Below, one piece after another: positions 40,516 to 50,661 of a stretch of DNA of 64,000 bases. The DNA is taken from NCBI RefSeq assembly GCF_000026365.1, contig NC_012995.1:684501-748500 (forward strand), given 5' to 3'. The notes under the pieces are model-generated. The model ran no database searches, was not told the origin of the DNA, and saw nothing but the letters and a program-made list of their open reading frames with translations. Source of the DNA: Zygosaccharomyces rouxii (Eukaryota > Ascomycota > Saccharomycetes > Saccharomycetales > Saccharomycetaceae). Each line of letters opens with the position of its first letter. Position 1 is the first letter of the stretch. The translations under genes and the position numbers were made by a program.

Positions 40516-43500
40516 ATGACAAAGGATCTTTCGGAATTGACCAAAGGTTGGTCAGCTTGTGAATGGGTTGAATTTCATTTGAAATCTGTTCCCAATGCAT
40601 CATACGAATTACTGCTAAATCTACTAAAATCTCAAAAATGTGCACCAGAAGATCCTGCGTGGATTTCATTAGTGTCTGAATCCAACTTACAACAACAGTG
40701 GCAAGTGCTTCAGAGTAAATCGAAGAAAGAATCACTACCGCTTTACGGTGTCCCCATTGCGATCAAAGATAATATTGATGTGTACGGTGTAGAGACTACA
40801 GCTGCGTGTCCTTCATTTGCATATAAACCAACAAAGGATTCTAAAGTTGTTGAATTATTAAGAGATGCCGGTGCGATTATCATTGGTAAGACCAATTTAG
40901 ATCAATTTGCTACAGGTCTCGTTGGCTGTCGTTCCCCATACGGTAAGACTACATGTGCATTTAGCGACAAACATGTTTCCGGTGGATCATCTGCTGGATC
41001 TGGGGCTATCGTTGCAAGAGGTGTTGTGCCATTAGCATTGGGTACTGATACAGCCGGTTCAGGTAGAGTACCTGCTGCATTAAACAATTTAATTGGATTA
41101 AAACCAACAAGGGGTGTTTTTTCATGCAAAGGTGTTGTTCCAGCTTGTAAATCTTTGGATTGTGTTTCAATTTTTGCTCTTAACTTATCAGACGCTGAAC
41201 GTGCTTTTAAAGTGCTGTGTCAGCCAGATGAATCTAATGATGAATATTCCAGACCATTTACACCAAATCCTCTACGTAGTTATCCCAATGATGTCTGCAT
41301 AGCGGTCCCCAAGACTGTTCCTTGGTTTGGCGAGACTGAAAACCCAAAACTATATGCCAATGCAATTGAGTCACTGAGACTAATGGGTGCAAGAGTCGTT
41401 ACGATCGATTTTGAACCTCTCTTAGAATTGGCGCGGTGTCTTTATGAGGGCGCTTGGGTTGCAGAGAGATTTGAAGCTCTCAGAGACTTTTTAGCAACTG
41501 ATCCTCCAAGCGATTCTCTAGATCCGACGGTAACAAAGATCATCAAATCTGGTGCTAATTATTCAGCCGCAGATGCATTTAAATTTGAATATAAGAGACA
41601 AGGTATCCTTAGAAAAGTGGAATCACTATTACAGGGTATTGATGTGCTTTGTGTTCCAACATGCCCATTAAATCCTACTTTGGAAGATTTAGAAAATGAA
41701 CCTGTGTTAGTTAATTCAAGACAGGGTACATGGACAAATTTCGTCAATTTGGCAGATATGAGTGCATTGGCAATCCCAGCAGGATTCAGACCAGATGGCT
41801 TGCCTAACGGTGTAACACTCATTGGTAAGAAATTTACAGATTATGCCCTATTGGATCTAGCGAAGAGATACTTCCAAACTAAATACCCTGGTGGAACTAG
41901 AAATTACGGTATCTTCACCGAAAGACATGTGGGCACTATGGACGATGAACTGACAGGCCCTGATGTAACTGAGTCCAAATCTATTAAACTTGCTGTTGTT
42001 GGTGCTCATCTAAAGGGATTACCTCTACATTGGCAGTTAGAAAAATGCAATGCAACTTATCTATCATCTCCAAAGACATCCAAAAATTATAAATTATATG
42101 CTCTGCCCAAGACTGGCCCAGTTTTAAAACCCGGTCTTAGAAGAGTTGATGAAGTTGCTGGCTCGCAGATTCAATTGGAACTTTATAGTGTACCTTTAGA
42201 AAAATTCGGTACATTCATGTCCATGGTTCCTGAGCCGCTGGGAATTGGATCAGTTGAATTGGAAAACGGTGAGTGGGTCAAATCTTTCATTTGTGAAGAG
42301 GTTGGTTACGCGGCTAAGGGTTCCGTTGATATTACTCCTCTTGGAGGGTTCAAGCCATATATTGAACATTTACAAAAGGAAGGGGCGAAAGTCCAAAGAC
42401 CTTTCAAGACAGTACTTGTCGCCAATAGAGGTGAGATTGCCGTTAGAATCATCAAGACGTTAAAGAAGTTAAACATTACTTCCGTTGCTGTCTATTCAGA
42501 CCCTGACAGATACGCACAACATGTTCTTGATGCGGATATCGCAATTCCTCTACATGGTGTCTCTTCGACTCAGACTTATTTGGATATAGAAAAGATCATT
42601 CGTGCTGCCAAGGAGACCAATACTGAAGCTATCATCCCTGGTTATGGATTCCTTTCCGAAAATGCAGATTTTTCAGATAGATGTGCCGTGGAGGGTATCG
42701 TGTTTGTAGGTCCTACCGGTGACGCTATCAGGAAGCTAGGGTTAAAACATTCTGCTAGGGAAATTGCTGCTAAAGCTGGTGTCCCACTGGTCCCCGGTTC
42801 GCCATTGGTGACTTCACCATCCGATGCAAAGAAAATTGCTGCGGAACTGGAATACCCTATCATGGTCAAATCCACTGCAGGCGGGGGTGGTATCGGTTTG
42901 CAGAAAGTCGATTCAGAAGATCAAATAGAACGTGTTTTCGAAACCGTGCAACATCAAGGTAAATCTTTCTTTGGTGATTCTGGTGTCTTCTTGGAGAGGT
43001 TTGTGGAAAATGCAAGACATGTAGAAATTCAAATGATGGGTGACGGCTATGGTAAAGCTATTGCATTAGGCGAACGTGATTGCTCTTTGCAACGTCGTAA
43101 CCAAAAAGTCGTTGAAGAAACACCTGCTCCTAACTTGAGTGATTCTACTAGAGCCAGGATGAGGAAAGCCTCTGAGAACCTTGGATCACTTTTGAAGTAC
43201 AAGTGCGCAGGTACCGTTGAATTCATCTATGATGAAAAGAGAGACGAATTTTATTTCTTGGAGGTTAATGCAAGGTTGCAAGTTGAACATCCCATCACCG
43301 AAGCCGTCACCGGTTTGGATTTGGTCGAGTGGATGCTAAGGATTGCTGCGGATCAACCAATGGACTTTAATTCTTCTCACATCAACGTATCAGGTGCCGC
43401 TATTGAAGTGCGCCTGTATGCAGAAAATCCGGTAAAGGATTTTAGACCTTCCCCTGGGCAGTTGACTGAAGTGAAATTCCCAAAGTGGGCAAGAGTTGAT

Positions 43501-46017
43501 ACGTGGGTTACTAAGGGTACTAGAGTTTCTGCCGAATATGATCCGACCTTGGCCAAGATTATCGTGCATGGTACAGACAGAAATGATGCAATCTTGAAGA
43601 TGAACCGTGCTCTAAATGAAACAGCAGTCTACGGTTGTGTGACAAATTTAGATTACTTAAGATCTATTGTGTCATCATCGATGTTCAAGGAAGCTAAGGT
43701 GGCCACAAAGGTTTTGGATTCGTATGATTACAAACCTTATGCATTTGAAATTCTGTCTCCAGGTGCACATACTAGCATTCAGGACTATCCAGGTAGACTT
43801 GGATACTGGCGTATAGGTGTCCCTCCTTCAGGTCCTATGGACAGCTATTCTTTCAGATTGGCAAATAGGATTGTGGGTAATAATAGTAAAGCGCCTGCTA
43901 TCGAAGTAACTTTGGCAGGTCCTAAGTTAAAATTCCATACTGAAGCAATTATTGCCATCACCGGTGGAAAAGCTCCTTGCCTTTTGAATGGTTCTGAGAT
44001 TTCACAGAACCAAGCAATTAATGTTAAGACAGGTGATGAATTGGCCATCGGTAAGTTAATCACAGGATGTAGATCATACTTGGCCATCAGAAATGGGGTT
44101 GATGTTCCTGAATATCTTGGATCCAGATCCACTTTCACCTTAGGTGAAATTGGTGGTTACAATGGAAGAGTATTGAAATTAGGTGATGTTTTATTTTTGA
44201 ACAAGCCAGAGTTGGAGGCCACCTCATTACCTGGTCCAGAATACGCACCAGAGTCTGCTCCAGAAGAATTGATCCCTCAAATTTCTGGTGACAAAGAATG
44301 GACAATTGGTGTTACCTGTGGTCCACATGGATCTCCAGACTTCTTCCAGGAGGAGTCAGCCCAGCAATTCTTCAGCGAAACTTGGAAGGTTCACTACAAT
44401 TCAAACAGATTTGGTATTAGACTCATCGGTCCTAAACCTAAATGGGCTAGAGCTGATGGTGGAGAAGGTGGTCTGCATCCTTCTAATGCCCATGATTATG
44501 TGTATTCAGTGGGTGCTATCAATTTTACTGGTGATGAACCAGTCATTGTTACCTGTGATGGTCCATCACTTGGTGGATTTGTTTGCGAAGCCGTTGTCGC
44601 TGAAGCTGAAATGTGGAAAGTGGGTCAGGTAAGACCAGGAGATGTGATTAGATTTGCCCCCATTTCATACGCGGTTGCTAGGGAGCTGAAAGAATCTCAA
44701 GATGAAGCCATCAGCACACTCTCAAAGACTTCTCTCAATGTTTTGACGTCCAACTTGGAATTATCCACTTTCGAGAATGCAATTTTGGCAGAAATACCAA
44801 AGAGATCTGACTACTCTCCTAAGGTTACTTATAGACAAGCTGGTGATCGTTACATTTTGGTTGAATATGGTGAAAACCAACTAGATTTCAACGTTTCTTA
44901 TCGTATCAATCGTTTAATTGATTTGGTTCGTAGACATGAAACTGTTGGTATTGCTGAAATGTCTCAAGGTGTTAGATCTGTGCTAATAGAATTTGACGGT
45001 TATAAAATCAGCCAAAAGGAGTTATTAAGAACATTAATGGCTTATGAGAATGAAATGCATTTCGATAAAAACTGGTCTGTTAAGTCTAAAGTTATCAAGT
45101 TGCCTATGGCCTTTGAAGATTCAAAGACTTTGGCTTGTGTTACTCGTTACCAAGAAACCATTAGATCCACCGCTCCTTGGTTACCTAACAACGTTGATTT
45201 TATCGCAGATGTCAACGGTATCACCCGTGAAGATGTGAGAAACATGCTTTACTCTGCCAGATTCCTGGTTTTAGGTCTGGGTGATGTGTTTTTGAGTTCA
45301 CCATGTGCGGTTCCCCTAGACCCACGTCAAAGATTCTTGGGTAGTAAATACAATCCTTCCAGGACTTTCACCGAAAGAGGTGCTGTTGGTATTGGTGGTA
45401 TGTACATGTGCATTTATGCAGCTGCTAGTCCTGGTGGGTATCAATTAGTGGGCAGAACAATCCCAATATGGGACAAATTGTCGATATACCCAAATGCCAA
45501 GGACCCTTGGATGTTATCACCATTCGATCAGATTGAATTTTATCCAGTTTCTGAAGAGGAATTGGAGAAATTGACCGAAGATTGTGAAAACGGTCAATTT
45601 GCAGTTGACATTGAAGATGGTGTTTTTGATCACAGAGACTATCTAGAATGGGTGCAAGAGAATGCTGAGTCTATTGAAGAATTCCAAAAGAAGCAACTTG
45701 GTGAGAAGTCAGCAGAATTTGCTCAATTGATCCAAGTGTCTAATTCAGAGTTAGAACAATCGCAACCCAGTAAACCCGAAGTCCAGGAGTCTTATCCTGA
45801 AGATGCTGAGCTTGTTTATTCGGAATATTCGGGTAGATTTTGGAAACCAGTTGTCAAAGAAGGTGATTTTGTGAAGAAAGATCAGGGACTAATTGTAGTG
45901 GAGGCCATGAAGACTGAAATGACCGTGGTAGCTCCTCAAGATGGTAAAGTATACAAGATTTTGCACAAGAATGGTGATTTTGTTGATGCAGGTGACGTAG
46001 TCGCAGTATTACAATAA
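40516..46017 (+). CDS. DUR1,2: Urea amidolyase Dur1,2
   Basis: A 1833-residue bifunctional enzyme (1835 in S. cerevisiae) that carboxylates urea to allophanate with ATP, then hydrolyses allophanate to ammonia and CO2. The N-terminal allophanate hydrolase (to about residue 620) has the amidase signature GGSSAGSGAIVARG and substrate-loop sequence GTDTAGSGRVPA. Biotin carboxylase follows from about 635 (VLVANRGEIAVRII, KSTAGGGGIGL, FLEVNARLQVEHP). The carboxyltransferase (KipI/KipA-like) region covers about 1080-1650 (PGAHTSIQDYPGRLGYWRIG, GEGGLHPSNAHDYVYS). The biotinyl domain ends the protein with EAMKTEM, biotin on Lys1799. The gene gives a urea-utilising yeast and is YBR208C by position. Confidence 0.98.
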   Translation: MTKDLSELTKGWSACEWVEFHLKSVPNASYELLLNLLKSQKCAPEDPAWISLVSESNLQQQWQVLQSKSKKESLPLYGVPIAIKDNIDVYGVETTAACPSFAYKPTKDSKVVELLRDAGAIIIGKTNLDQFATGLVGCRSPYGKTTCAFSDKHVSGGSSAGSGAIVARGVVPLALGTDTAGSGRVPAALNNLIGLKPTRGVFSCKGVVPACKSLDCVSIFALNLSDAERAFKVLCQPDESNDEYSRPFTPNPLRSYPNDVCIAVPKTVPWFGETENPKLYANAIESLRLMGARVVTIDFEPLLELARCLYEGAWVAERFEALRDFLATDPPSDSLDPTVTKIIKSGANYSAADAFKFEYKRQGILRKVESLLQGIDVLCVPTCPLNPTLEDLENEPVLVNSRQGTWTNFVNLADMSALAIPAGFRPDGLPNGVTLIGKKFTDYALLDLAKRYFQTKYPGGTRNYGIFTERHVGTMDDELTGPDVTESKSIKLAVVGAHLKGLPLHWQLEKCNATYLSSPKTSKNYKLYALPKTGPVLKPGLRRVDEVAGSQIQLELYSVPLEKFGTFMSMVPEPLGIGSVELENGEWVKSFICEEVGYAAKGSVDITPLGGFKPYIEHLQKEGAKVQRPFKTVLVANRGEIAVRIIKTLKKLNITSVAVYSDPDRYAQHVLDADIAIPLHGVSSTQTYLDIEKIIRAAKETNTEAIIPGYGFLSENADFSDRCAVEGIVFVGPTGDAIRKLGLKHSAREIAAKAGVPLVPGSPLVTSPSDAKKIAAELEYPIMVKSTAGGGGIGLQKVDSEDQIERVFETVQHQGKSFFGDSGVFLERFVENARHVEIQMMGDGYGKAIALGERDCSLQRRNQKVVEETPAPNLSDSTRARMRKASENLGSLLKYKCAGTVEFIYDEKRDEFYFLEVNARLQVEHPITEAVTGLDLVEWMLRIAADQPMDFNSSHINVSGAAIEVRLYAENPVKDFRPSPGQLTEVKFPKWARVDTWVTKGTRVSAEYDPTLAKIIVHGTDRNDAILKMNRALNETAVYGCVTNLDYLRSIVSSSMFKEAKVATKVLDSYDYKPYAFEILSPGAHTSIQDYPGRLGYWRIGVPPSGPMDSYSFRLANRIVGNNSKAPAIEVTLAGPKLKFHTEAIIAITGGKAPCLLNGSEISQNQAINVKTGDELAIGKLITGCRSYLAIRNGVDVPEYLGSRSTFTLGEIGGYNGRVLKLGDVLFLNKPELEATSLPGPEYAPESAPEELIPQISGDKEWTIGVTCGPHGSPDFFQEESAQQFFSETWKVHYNSNRFGIRLIGPKPKWARADGGEGGLHPSNAHDYVYSVGAINFTGDEPVIVTCDGPSLGGFVCEAVVAEAEMWKVGQVRPGDVIRFAPISYAVARELKESQDEAISTLSKTSLNVLTSNLELSTFENAILAEIPKRSDYSPKVTYRQAGDRYILVEYGENQLDFNVSYRINRLIDLVRRHETVGIAEMSQGVRSVLIEFDGYKISQKELLRTLMAYENEMHFDKNWSVKSKVIKLPMAFEDSKTLACVTRYQETIRSTAPWLPNNVDFIADVNGITREDVRNMLYSARFLVLGLGDVFLSSPCAVPLDPRQRFLGSKYNPSRTFTERGAVGIGGMYMCIYAAASPGGYQLVGRTIPIWDKLSIYPNAKDPWMLSPFDQIEFYPVSEEELEKLTEDCENGQFAVDIEDGVFDHRDYLEWVQENAESIEEFQKKQLGEKSAEFAQLIQVSNSELEQSQPSKPEVQESYPEDAELVYSEYSGRFWKPVVKEGDFVKKDQGLIVVEAMKTEMTVVAPQDGKVYKILHKNGDFVDAGDVVAVLQ

Positions 46018-46254
46018 GTGTAGTCGTAATCATGATAATCGTAATAATAGTCAAGATGTATTTTAGTTAAATTAATTATTCTCATTAATGTGAGCCTAAA
46101 ATTAAGATGTAAATGCACATATAATGCTCGCCAAATCCAAATGCCTGTTAAGTATTATGCTAACTTTTTGCATTTTATATATAAGAATAAAGTTATATTT
46201 ACTAAACATCAATAGCTTGGTCATTAAAGTTATTAATTCGTGCTCAAATAATAA

Positions 46255-47556
46255 TTAGCGAGTAGCACCGTGATCTTCATTACTTTGATCATATAATGGT
46301 GTAGAGCTGTCACCAGAATCTCTATGGCCAGATACGGGTAAAGAGCCAGATCCAGATGGACCAGATGTATTTGCAGATTTCAAATCTAGAGAAGCCTTTG
46401 CAATCTTTAATCTCTTCATCATACGGCTCCTTTGCAACCTGATTGGCAAATACGGAATATATCCCTTTTCCTCTGACTTCAAAAGATGAATGACTGCAAT
46501 AATAGCTAACCAATAGACGATGTAACTGGTCACTGAACCATAGGTAGCACTATTGGTCCAACCAAATATGGCAGTTAGAATCATCCAACCGCCATCAGTC
46601 TCACCATTACAGCAGTTAACATGCCAGACAGATCTAGAAATGTCATATGAACCAGGACCACTACCGACTTCACTCATATCTTGACCGCCGCATTTATTGA
46701 TATAGTCCTGTAGTTCCAGTTGCCAAACACCTTTTGAGAACAACCCAGCTGCAATCATGTAAAGGAAGCAAGTAGTGACCACAAGACAAATCTTCAACGA
46801 TAGGGACTCAGAATATTTGAAAAAGAAATAACCAAATATACCGCTGATGGAACAAGCGCTAAGCATTGATAATGGGATTGAAGTCAGTGGTTGATCTATC
46901 CCAACACCACCAATAAATACAACAGCCTCCAAACCTTCTCTCAACGATGTGATAAATGGTAAGATGAAGAATGCGTATTTTTCACTGAAGTTGACAGTTT
47001 TATTGCTATGTGCTCTCAAAAGCATGCCTCTATCGGAGTAAATGATTGATGCTAACTTGATTCTAAACTTTTCCCTCAATTTACCAATACGTAAAAAGAA
47101 TAATCCCATGGCAGAAATGATTACTGATGCGAAAATACTTAGAACACCTTCGTAAATGTGTTCACTGGCACCCCAAATATCAGCACCGATATGGTAGAAA
47201 ATTACAATAAAGGTACCACCGATGAGCATACAAAGTAATAATCCCAATACACCACCAGAAATAATTTGAATCTTTAATGTAGAATACAGTTTTACGCTAT
47301 CAATTGATTTGGAACGTTCCCTTTCCTCTGGAGTTGCACCATCCATAAAATCGTAGACTTCCTCTTCTTCTTCTAAAGATAGCGGTGCTAGCTCTTCTGT
47401 ACGACTTCTACTTTCACTCAATCTATCCTGGTCATCATGGATGGAAAGAGCTTGTTTGACTATTGCCAAAAGAATAGAAATAATAACAATGATCTCTAGG
47501 GATTCTCTTAAAAAGATGAAAAAGATTTGAAATGAAAAATAGTTTTCGAACCCCAT
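46255..47556 (-). CDS. FTH1: Vacuolar iron permease Fth1
   Basis: An Ftr1-family iron permease of 433 residues, partner of the multicopper oxidase Fet5 in exporting stored iron from the vacuole. The start is the ATG at 47556, giving MGFENYFSFQIFFIFLRE; the longer frame starts with GTG. Ftr1-type acidic motifs RESLE (residues 17-21) and REGLE (in FITSLREGLEAVVFIGG) lie in membrane helices and coordinate iron. The loop after helix 1 is acidic, and GVWQLELQDYINKCGGQDMSEVG is the conserved lumenal/extracellular loop. The sequence fits Fth1 better than Ftr1, and the position next to DUR1,2 equals YBR207W. Its promoter has two CACGTG sites. Confidence 0.95.
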   Translation of the reverse strand: MGFENYFSFQIFFIFLRESLEIIVIISILLAIVKQALSIHDDQDRLSESRSRTEELAPLSLEEEEEVYDFMDGATPEERERSKSIDSVKLYSTLKIQIISGGVLGLLLCMLIGGTFIVIFYHIGADIWGASEHIYEGVLSIFASVIISAMGLFFLRIGKLREKFRIKLASIIYSDRGMLLRAHSNKTVNFSEKYAFFILPFITSLREGLEAVVFIGGVGIDQPLTSIPLSMLSACSISGIFGYFFFKYSESLSLKICLVVTTCFLYMIAAGLFSKGVWQLELQDYINKCGGQDMSEVGSGPGSYDISRSVWHVNCCNGETDGGWMILTAIFGWTNSATYGSVTSYIVYWLAIIAVIHLLKSEEKGYIPYLPIRLQRSRMMKRLKIAKASLDLKSANTSGPSGSGSLPVSGHRDSGDSSTPLYDQSNEDHGATR

Positions 47557-47725
47557 GGTAGCAGGCACCTTCGATCAACTTGTGGTACCTATTGTCAGAA
47601 GGCTTAAAGAATATCTTCGATACAATATATCATGTAACTCTCTTTAAGGTTTTTGTATCTTTGGTTCATTACATTTTGCACCTATTTTTCACCGGAAATG
47701 TGTCAAACCCCGAGAACGTGATTTT

Positions 47726-47748
47726 CACGTGACGTAAACTATCACGTG
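47726..47748. promoter_or_regulatory. Paired E-boxes upstream of FTH1
   Basis: CACGTG at 47726-47731 and 47743-47748, 17 bp apart, the second inside the palindrome ATCACGTGAT. They lie about 170-190 bp upstream of FTH1. Cbf1 is the likeliest binder. A single TGCACC near 47676 is too weak to call an Aft1 site. Confidence 0.5.
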
Positions 47749-47818
47749 ATCTTCCGGTAGACGCCCAGGTAAAGCTATTATAGCATTAACCTCGATCATT
47801 CCTGCTTATCTGCTCCAT

Positions 47819-48970
47819 TTATTTGATATTGATATGTGAGCTTGCCGCCAATGACATCTTTTGCAGTTTGTGGAGTTGTCTAATGCTGTAAATAAAGAGC
47901 CATGACATGCCCAATAGACCGAGAGTAGTAACAAAGATAAACCCAAAAGACGTTTCCTCGATGAAATTTTCTAAATTCATACCATATAGTGAGCCTATCC
48001 ATAGTGCAGCCCCTAATGAAAGTGTGCCCATGGCAAAGCGGATCCCCAACAGCATTAGTTGATTTCGGTTGGAATCTAAAACGATGTTGATAATTTCTTC
48101 AGTGGTTTTGGTGTTAGAAATGGTACCTTCCACTGTTTGTACAATCTCATCAACATGTGTGTAGTAGGTCTCTAGTAACATTTCAATTTCAGCATGATCG
48201 TCTTTAGCTCTCAGGTTCCCACGTAATTTATCACTTAAATACATCCCGCAAAGCATATCATCTTGCTCGAGGATATCGTTAAGCATTTCCCTCACCAGAA
48301 CAGCTTTCCTACGAAACACTGTTAATTTTTTGTTCTGAACCAGCAGAAATCGTAGTTTATCCCTAGTGATACTGTATTCCAAATCCTCGAGGATACCATT
48401 GCAAACTGTCAAGAGAACTTTCATCTCACTTGACATATTGGACAGCGCTGACACGAAGATAGCTTCTAAGGCTCTGAATTCATAGGGTAAAGAATCCTTA
48501 TCAACTACTTGGTTGCCTAATCTCAATTCTAAATCTTGAATGAATTTCTTGTGAGTTCTTGAATCCAAGGAAATTCCACTTCCTACAGAATCAAATACAA
48601 CAACCATGTCAGGCATGATGAGCGCTCTAGTGGTGAGCAGACTTATAAGAATTCCATTTTGTCTCACCAAGAGACTGGGCACTAAATCTTGTTTTCTTGA
48701 CCTTTCAATCTTTCTTAGATCTCTCGGCAACAGCTCATGTTTGGAAACTAAATCTTTCCTCTTCATCTCTACTGGATGGTATTGGCCCACTTTATCAAAT
48801 ATTGTACATCTTATGGTGCCTGATCCATAGTTGTATAGTGCGTTGTTCCTTTGGAGTAAATTCTTTTGTAGAAGAGTTGATGCTTCAATGTCAACTTGGT
48901 GCCAGACTCTCTTTGATTGACAAAAAGTTCTTACTAACGATGGAATCCTACGAGTGGTAATTGACCACAT
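47819..48970 (-). CDS. MFM1: Mitochondrial magnesium channel Mfm1 (Lpe10)
   Basis: A CorA/Mrs2-type Mg2+ channel subunit of 383 residues (413 in S. cerevisiae) in the inner mitochondrial membrane. The N-terminus is basic and presequence-like (MWSITTRRIPSLVRTF). The long soluble helical domain contains LLPRDLRKIERS and LPYEFRALEAIF. Two membrane helices close the protein, at about residues 313-333 and 344-364, and the selectivity motif YGMN lies at the end of the first. S. cerevisiae has MRS2 and MFM1; the neighbours GRX5 and KTR3 match YPL060W, so Mfm1 is preferred. The basic loop after helix 2 typical of Mrs2 is weak here. Confidence 0.9.
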   Translation of the reverse strand: MWSITTRRIPSLVRTFCQSKRVWHQVDIEASTLLQKNLLQRNNALYNYGSGTIRCTIFDKVGQYHPVEMKRKDLVSKHELLPRDLRKIERSRKQDLVPSLLVRQNGILISLLTTRALIMPDMVVVFDSVGSGISLDSRTHKKFIQDLELRLGNQVVDKDSLPYEFRALEAIFVSALSNMSSEMKVLLTVCNGILEDLEYSITRDKLRFLLVQNKKLTVFRRKAVLVREMLNDILEQDDMLCGMYLSDKLRGNLRAKDDHAEIEMLLETYYTHVDEIVQTVEGTISNTKTTEEIINIVLDSNRNQLMLLGIRFAMGTLSLGAALWIGSLYGMNLENFIEETSFGFIFVTTLGLLGMSWLFIYSIRQLHKLQKMSLAASSHINIK

Positions 48971-49115
48971 TCTGGTACACCTAATGAATCTCTATTGCCG
49001 TTCTCTCTCTATGTAAGTACTGTTGTTCCTGTTGTAAAGGTTTTGCCCATACGTATTCAATCTCCATCTCATTTTGTAAAGACTTAAAGAGTACACAATA
49101 TATATATACAAAAGA

Positions 49116-50357
49116 TTATACTCCTGGAGGTAGCGGATAATTTTGGGTTAAAAAGAATTTCCTTGTGCAAAAGTACGATGCCCCCCAAGTGTTATCTCTG
49201 TTTGGATTACAAGTACAGTGGTTCTGGATTCTAATATCTTCTTCTACTGGACATGATAGGAAATCAGGATGATGAAATCCAAGACCATCAAAGAAATGAA
49301 TTTGAGATCTGTCCAAAAACAATGCAGCGGCAATTGAATGAACAGGAGCATCCCCCCATCTTTCATAATAAAATCCACCACTTTGATCCAAATATTCGAA
49401 ATACTTATCGTAGGCTTCTGATCTCCAAAAATCTAATGAACCAATTTCAAAATTTGACCAGAAATGACATAAGTTATAGGTTTCACCATTATCATCTGAA
49501 ATGTATTTCATCAAATTGTTTTTATGCACTAGATGTGGATATTCTTTCATGAATTTCCTTGTGGTGGACCATAGTGTAGGGATGGTAGCTTCGTATTCAG
49601 AAACTGATAAAATGAAACCATACTTCTTGTCATTGACTCTTAAGAACTTGAAAAGATCGTATTGGATATCGCAGAAAATGGTAATATCAGTGTCGACTCT
49701 CCAATACCAATTGTACTGTTGTAAAAGTGGATGACGGTAGAATAAACCAGCTTGGTACCTACACATGTGTCTGTAAGGAACAGAATCACCATAGATTACA
49801 CCATTATCCCTCATTGTTTTCAACGTGGTGGACAACTTATCTTTGTCAATTGATGGTGGTGTGGAGAATTGTTCCTTGGGGATCTTACCGTATTTTGCTT
49901 CACCCGATACCAAGTTACTTGTGACCCTCTTAAATTCATCCGTAAATTCATCATCGTTGAGAAAAACCCAATCGTAATGGTATTTGTGGTTAAAACGATC
50001 TTCCACATGTCTAATACTATGAACTAAACTCCAAAGATCAGAATTCCTTGCCAATGTAACCATCACCGCATTTTCTTTGATACCATCATCCTTAGGATGC
50101 ACAACTTTTTGTGCCTTATCAGTAAATGGCATCAGATATTCTTTGTTACTAGGGTCACTAATTGCACTCGTGCTAGCAATATCGGTGCCAGTATTTAATG
50201 TGGTTGCATCTTTGGTGGTTGAAGATGGTGCATGCATAATAAATAATAAAGTCAATAGAATGCAAAGCGCAGTAAAAGATATCCTAATACCACGTCTGTA
50301 TTTCTTGACCAGAAATGCAGATTTTGGCATCAATCTCTTCCTTTGAATAGTTGCCAT
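49116..50357 (-). CDS. KTR3: Golgi alpha-1,2-mannosyltransferase Ktr3
   Basis: A second GT15 mannosyltransferase in the window, 413 residues (404 in S. cerevisiae), acting in O- and N-glycan elongation. The start is the ATG at 50357 (MATIQRKRLMPKSAFLVKKY), which matches Ktr3; the longer frame begins at TTG. The signal anchor is at about residues 26-45. The catalytic domain has NSDLWSLVHSIRHVEDRFN, YRHMCRYQAG, WYWRVDTDITIFCDI and HFWSNFEIGSLDFWRS, with the proposed nucleophilic Glu. It is clearly Ktr3 rather than a recent copy of the KRE2 gene at 5943-7325. Confidence 0.95.
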   Translation of the reverse strand: MATIQRKRLMPKSAFLVKKYRRGIRISFTALCILLTLLFIMHAPSSTTKDATTLNTGTDIASTSAISDPSNKEYLMPFTDKAQKVVHPKDDGIKENAVMVTLARNSDLWSLVHSIRHVEDRFNHKYHYDWVFLNDDEFTDEFKRVTSNLVSGEAKYGKIPKEQFSTPPSIDKDKLSTTLKTMRDNGVIYGDSVPYRHMCRYQAGLFYRHPLLQQYNWYWRVDTDITIFCDIQYDLFKFLRVNDKKYGFILSVSEYEATIPTLWSTTRKFMKEYPHLVHKNNLMKYISDDNGETYNLCHFWSNFEIGSLDFWRSEAYDKYFEYLDQSGGFYYERWGDAPVHSIAAALFLDRSQIHFFDGLGFHHPDFLSCPVEEDIRIQNHCTCNPNRDNTWGASYFCTRKFFLTQNYPLPPGV

Positions 50358-50661
50358 GGTTCCAGGTTCCAAATTTCAATGTTAACCAATTGAGCTCGTA
50401 TTAGGTTCGTTCCTTCAGGGGTATCAATATTTCAAGACGTTTAAATGTGATTTCAATAACTCTTGATGCTTAAAACAGATCAATTTCTGCTTGTCTTCGC
50501 CAAAGTTCGCAGTTTGTTTAATGTTTTGATCAAATTTGTTTTTATAGTTTGGTGTTGACTGACCGATGTTTGAGCCCTTCTCGAATGTGAATCAACGCCA
50601 ATATCGCAGGCAAGCTGGTTAAAGATTCGAGAATTGCGGAGTGTACACGAATTGAGATTCG
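50358..50661. other. Divergent promoter between KTR3 and the LDH1-like gene
   Basis: 304 bp shared by two divergent genes. I see no gene and no clear factor-binding cluster. Confidence 0.4.
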
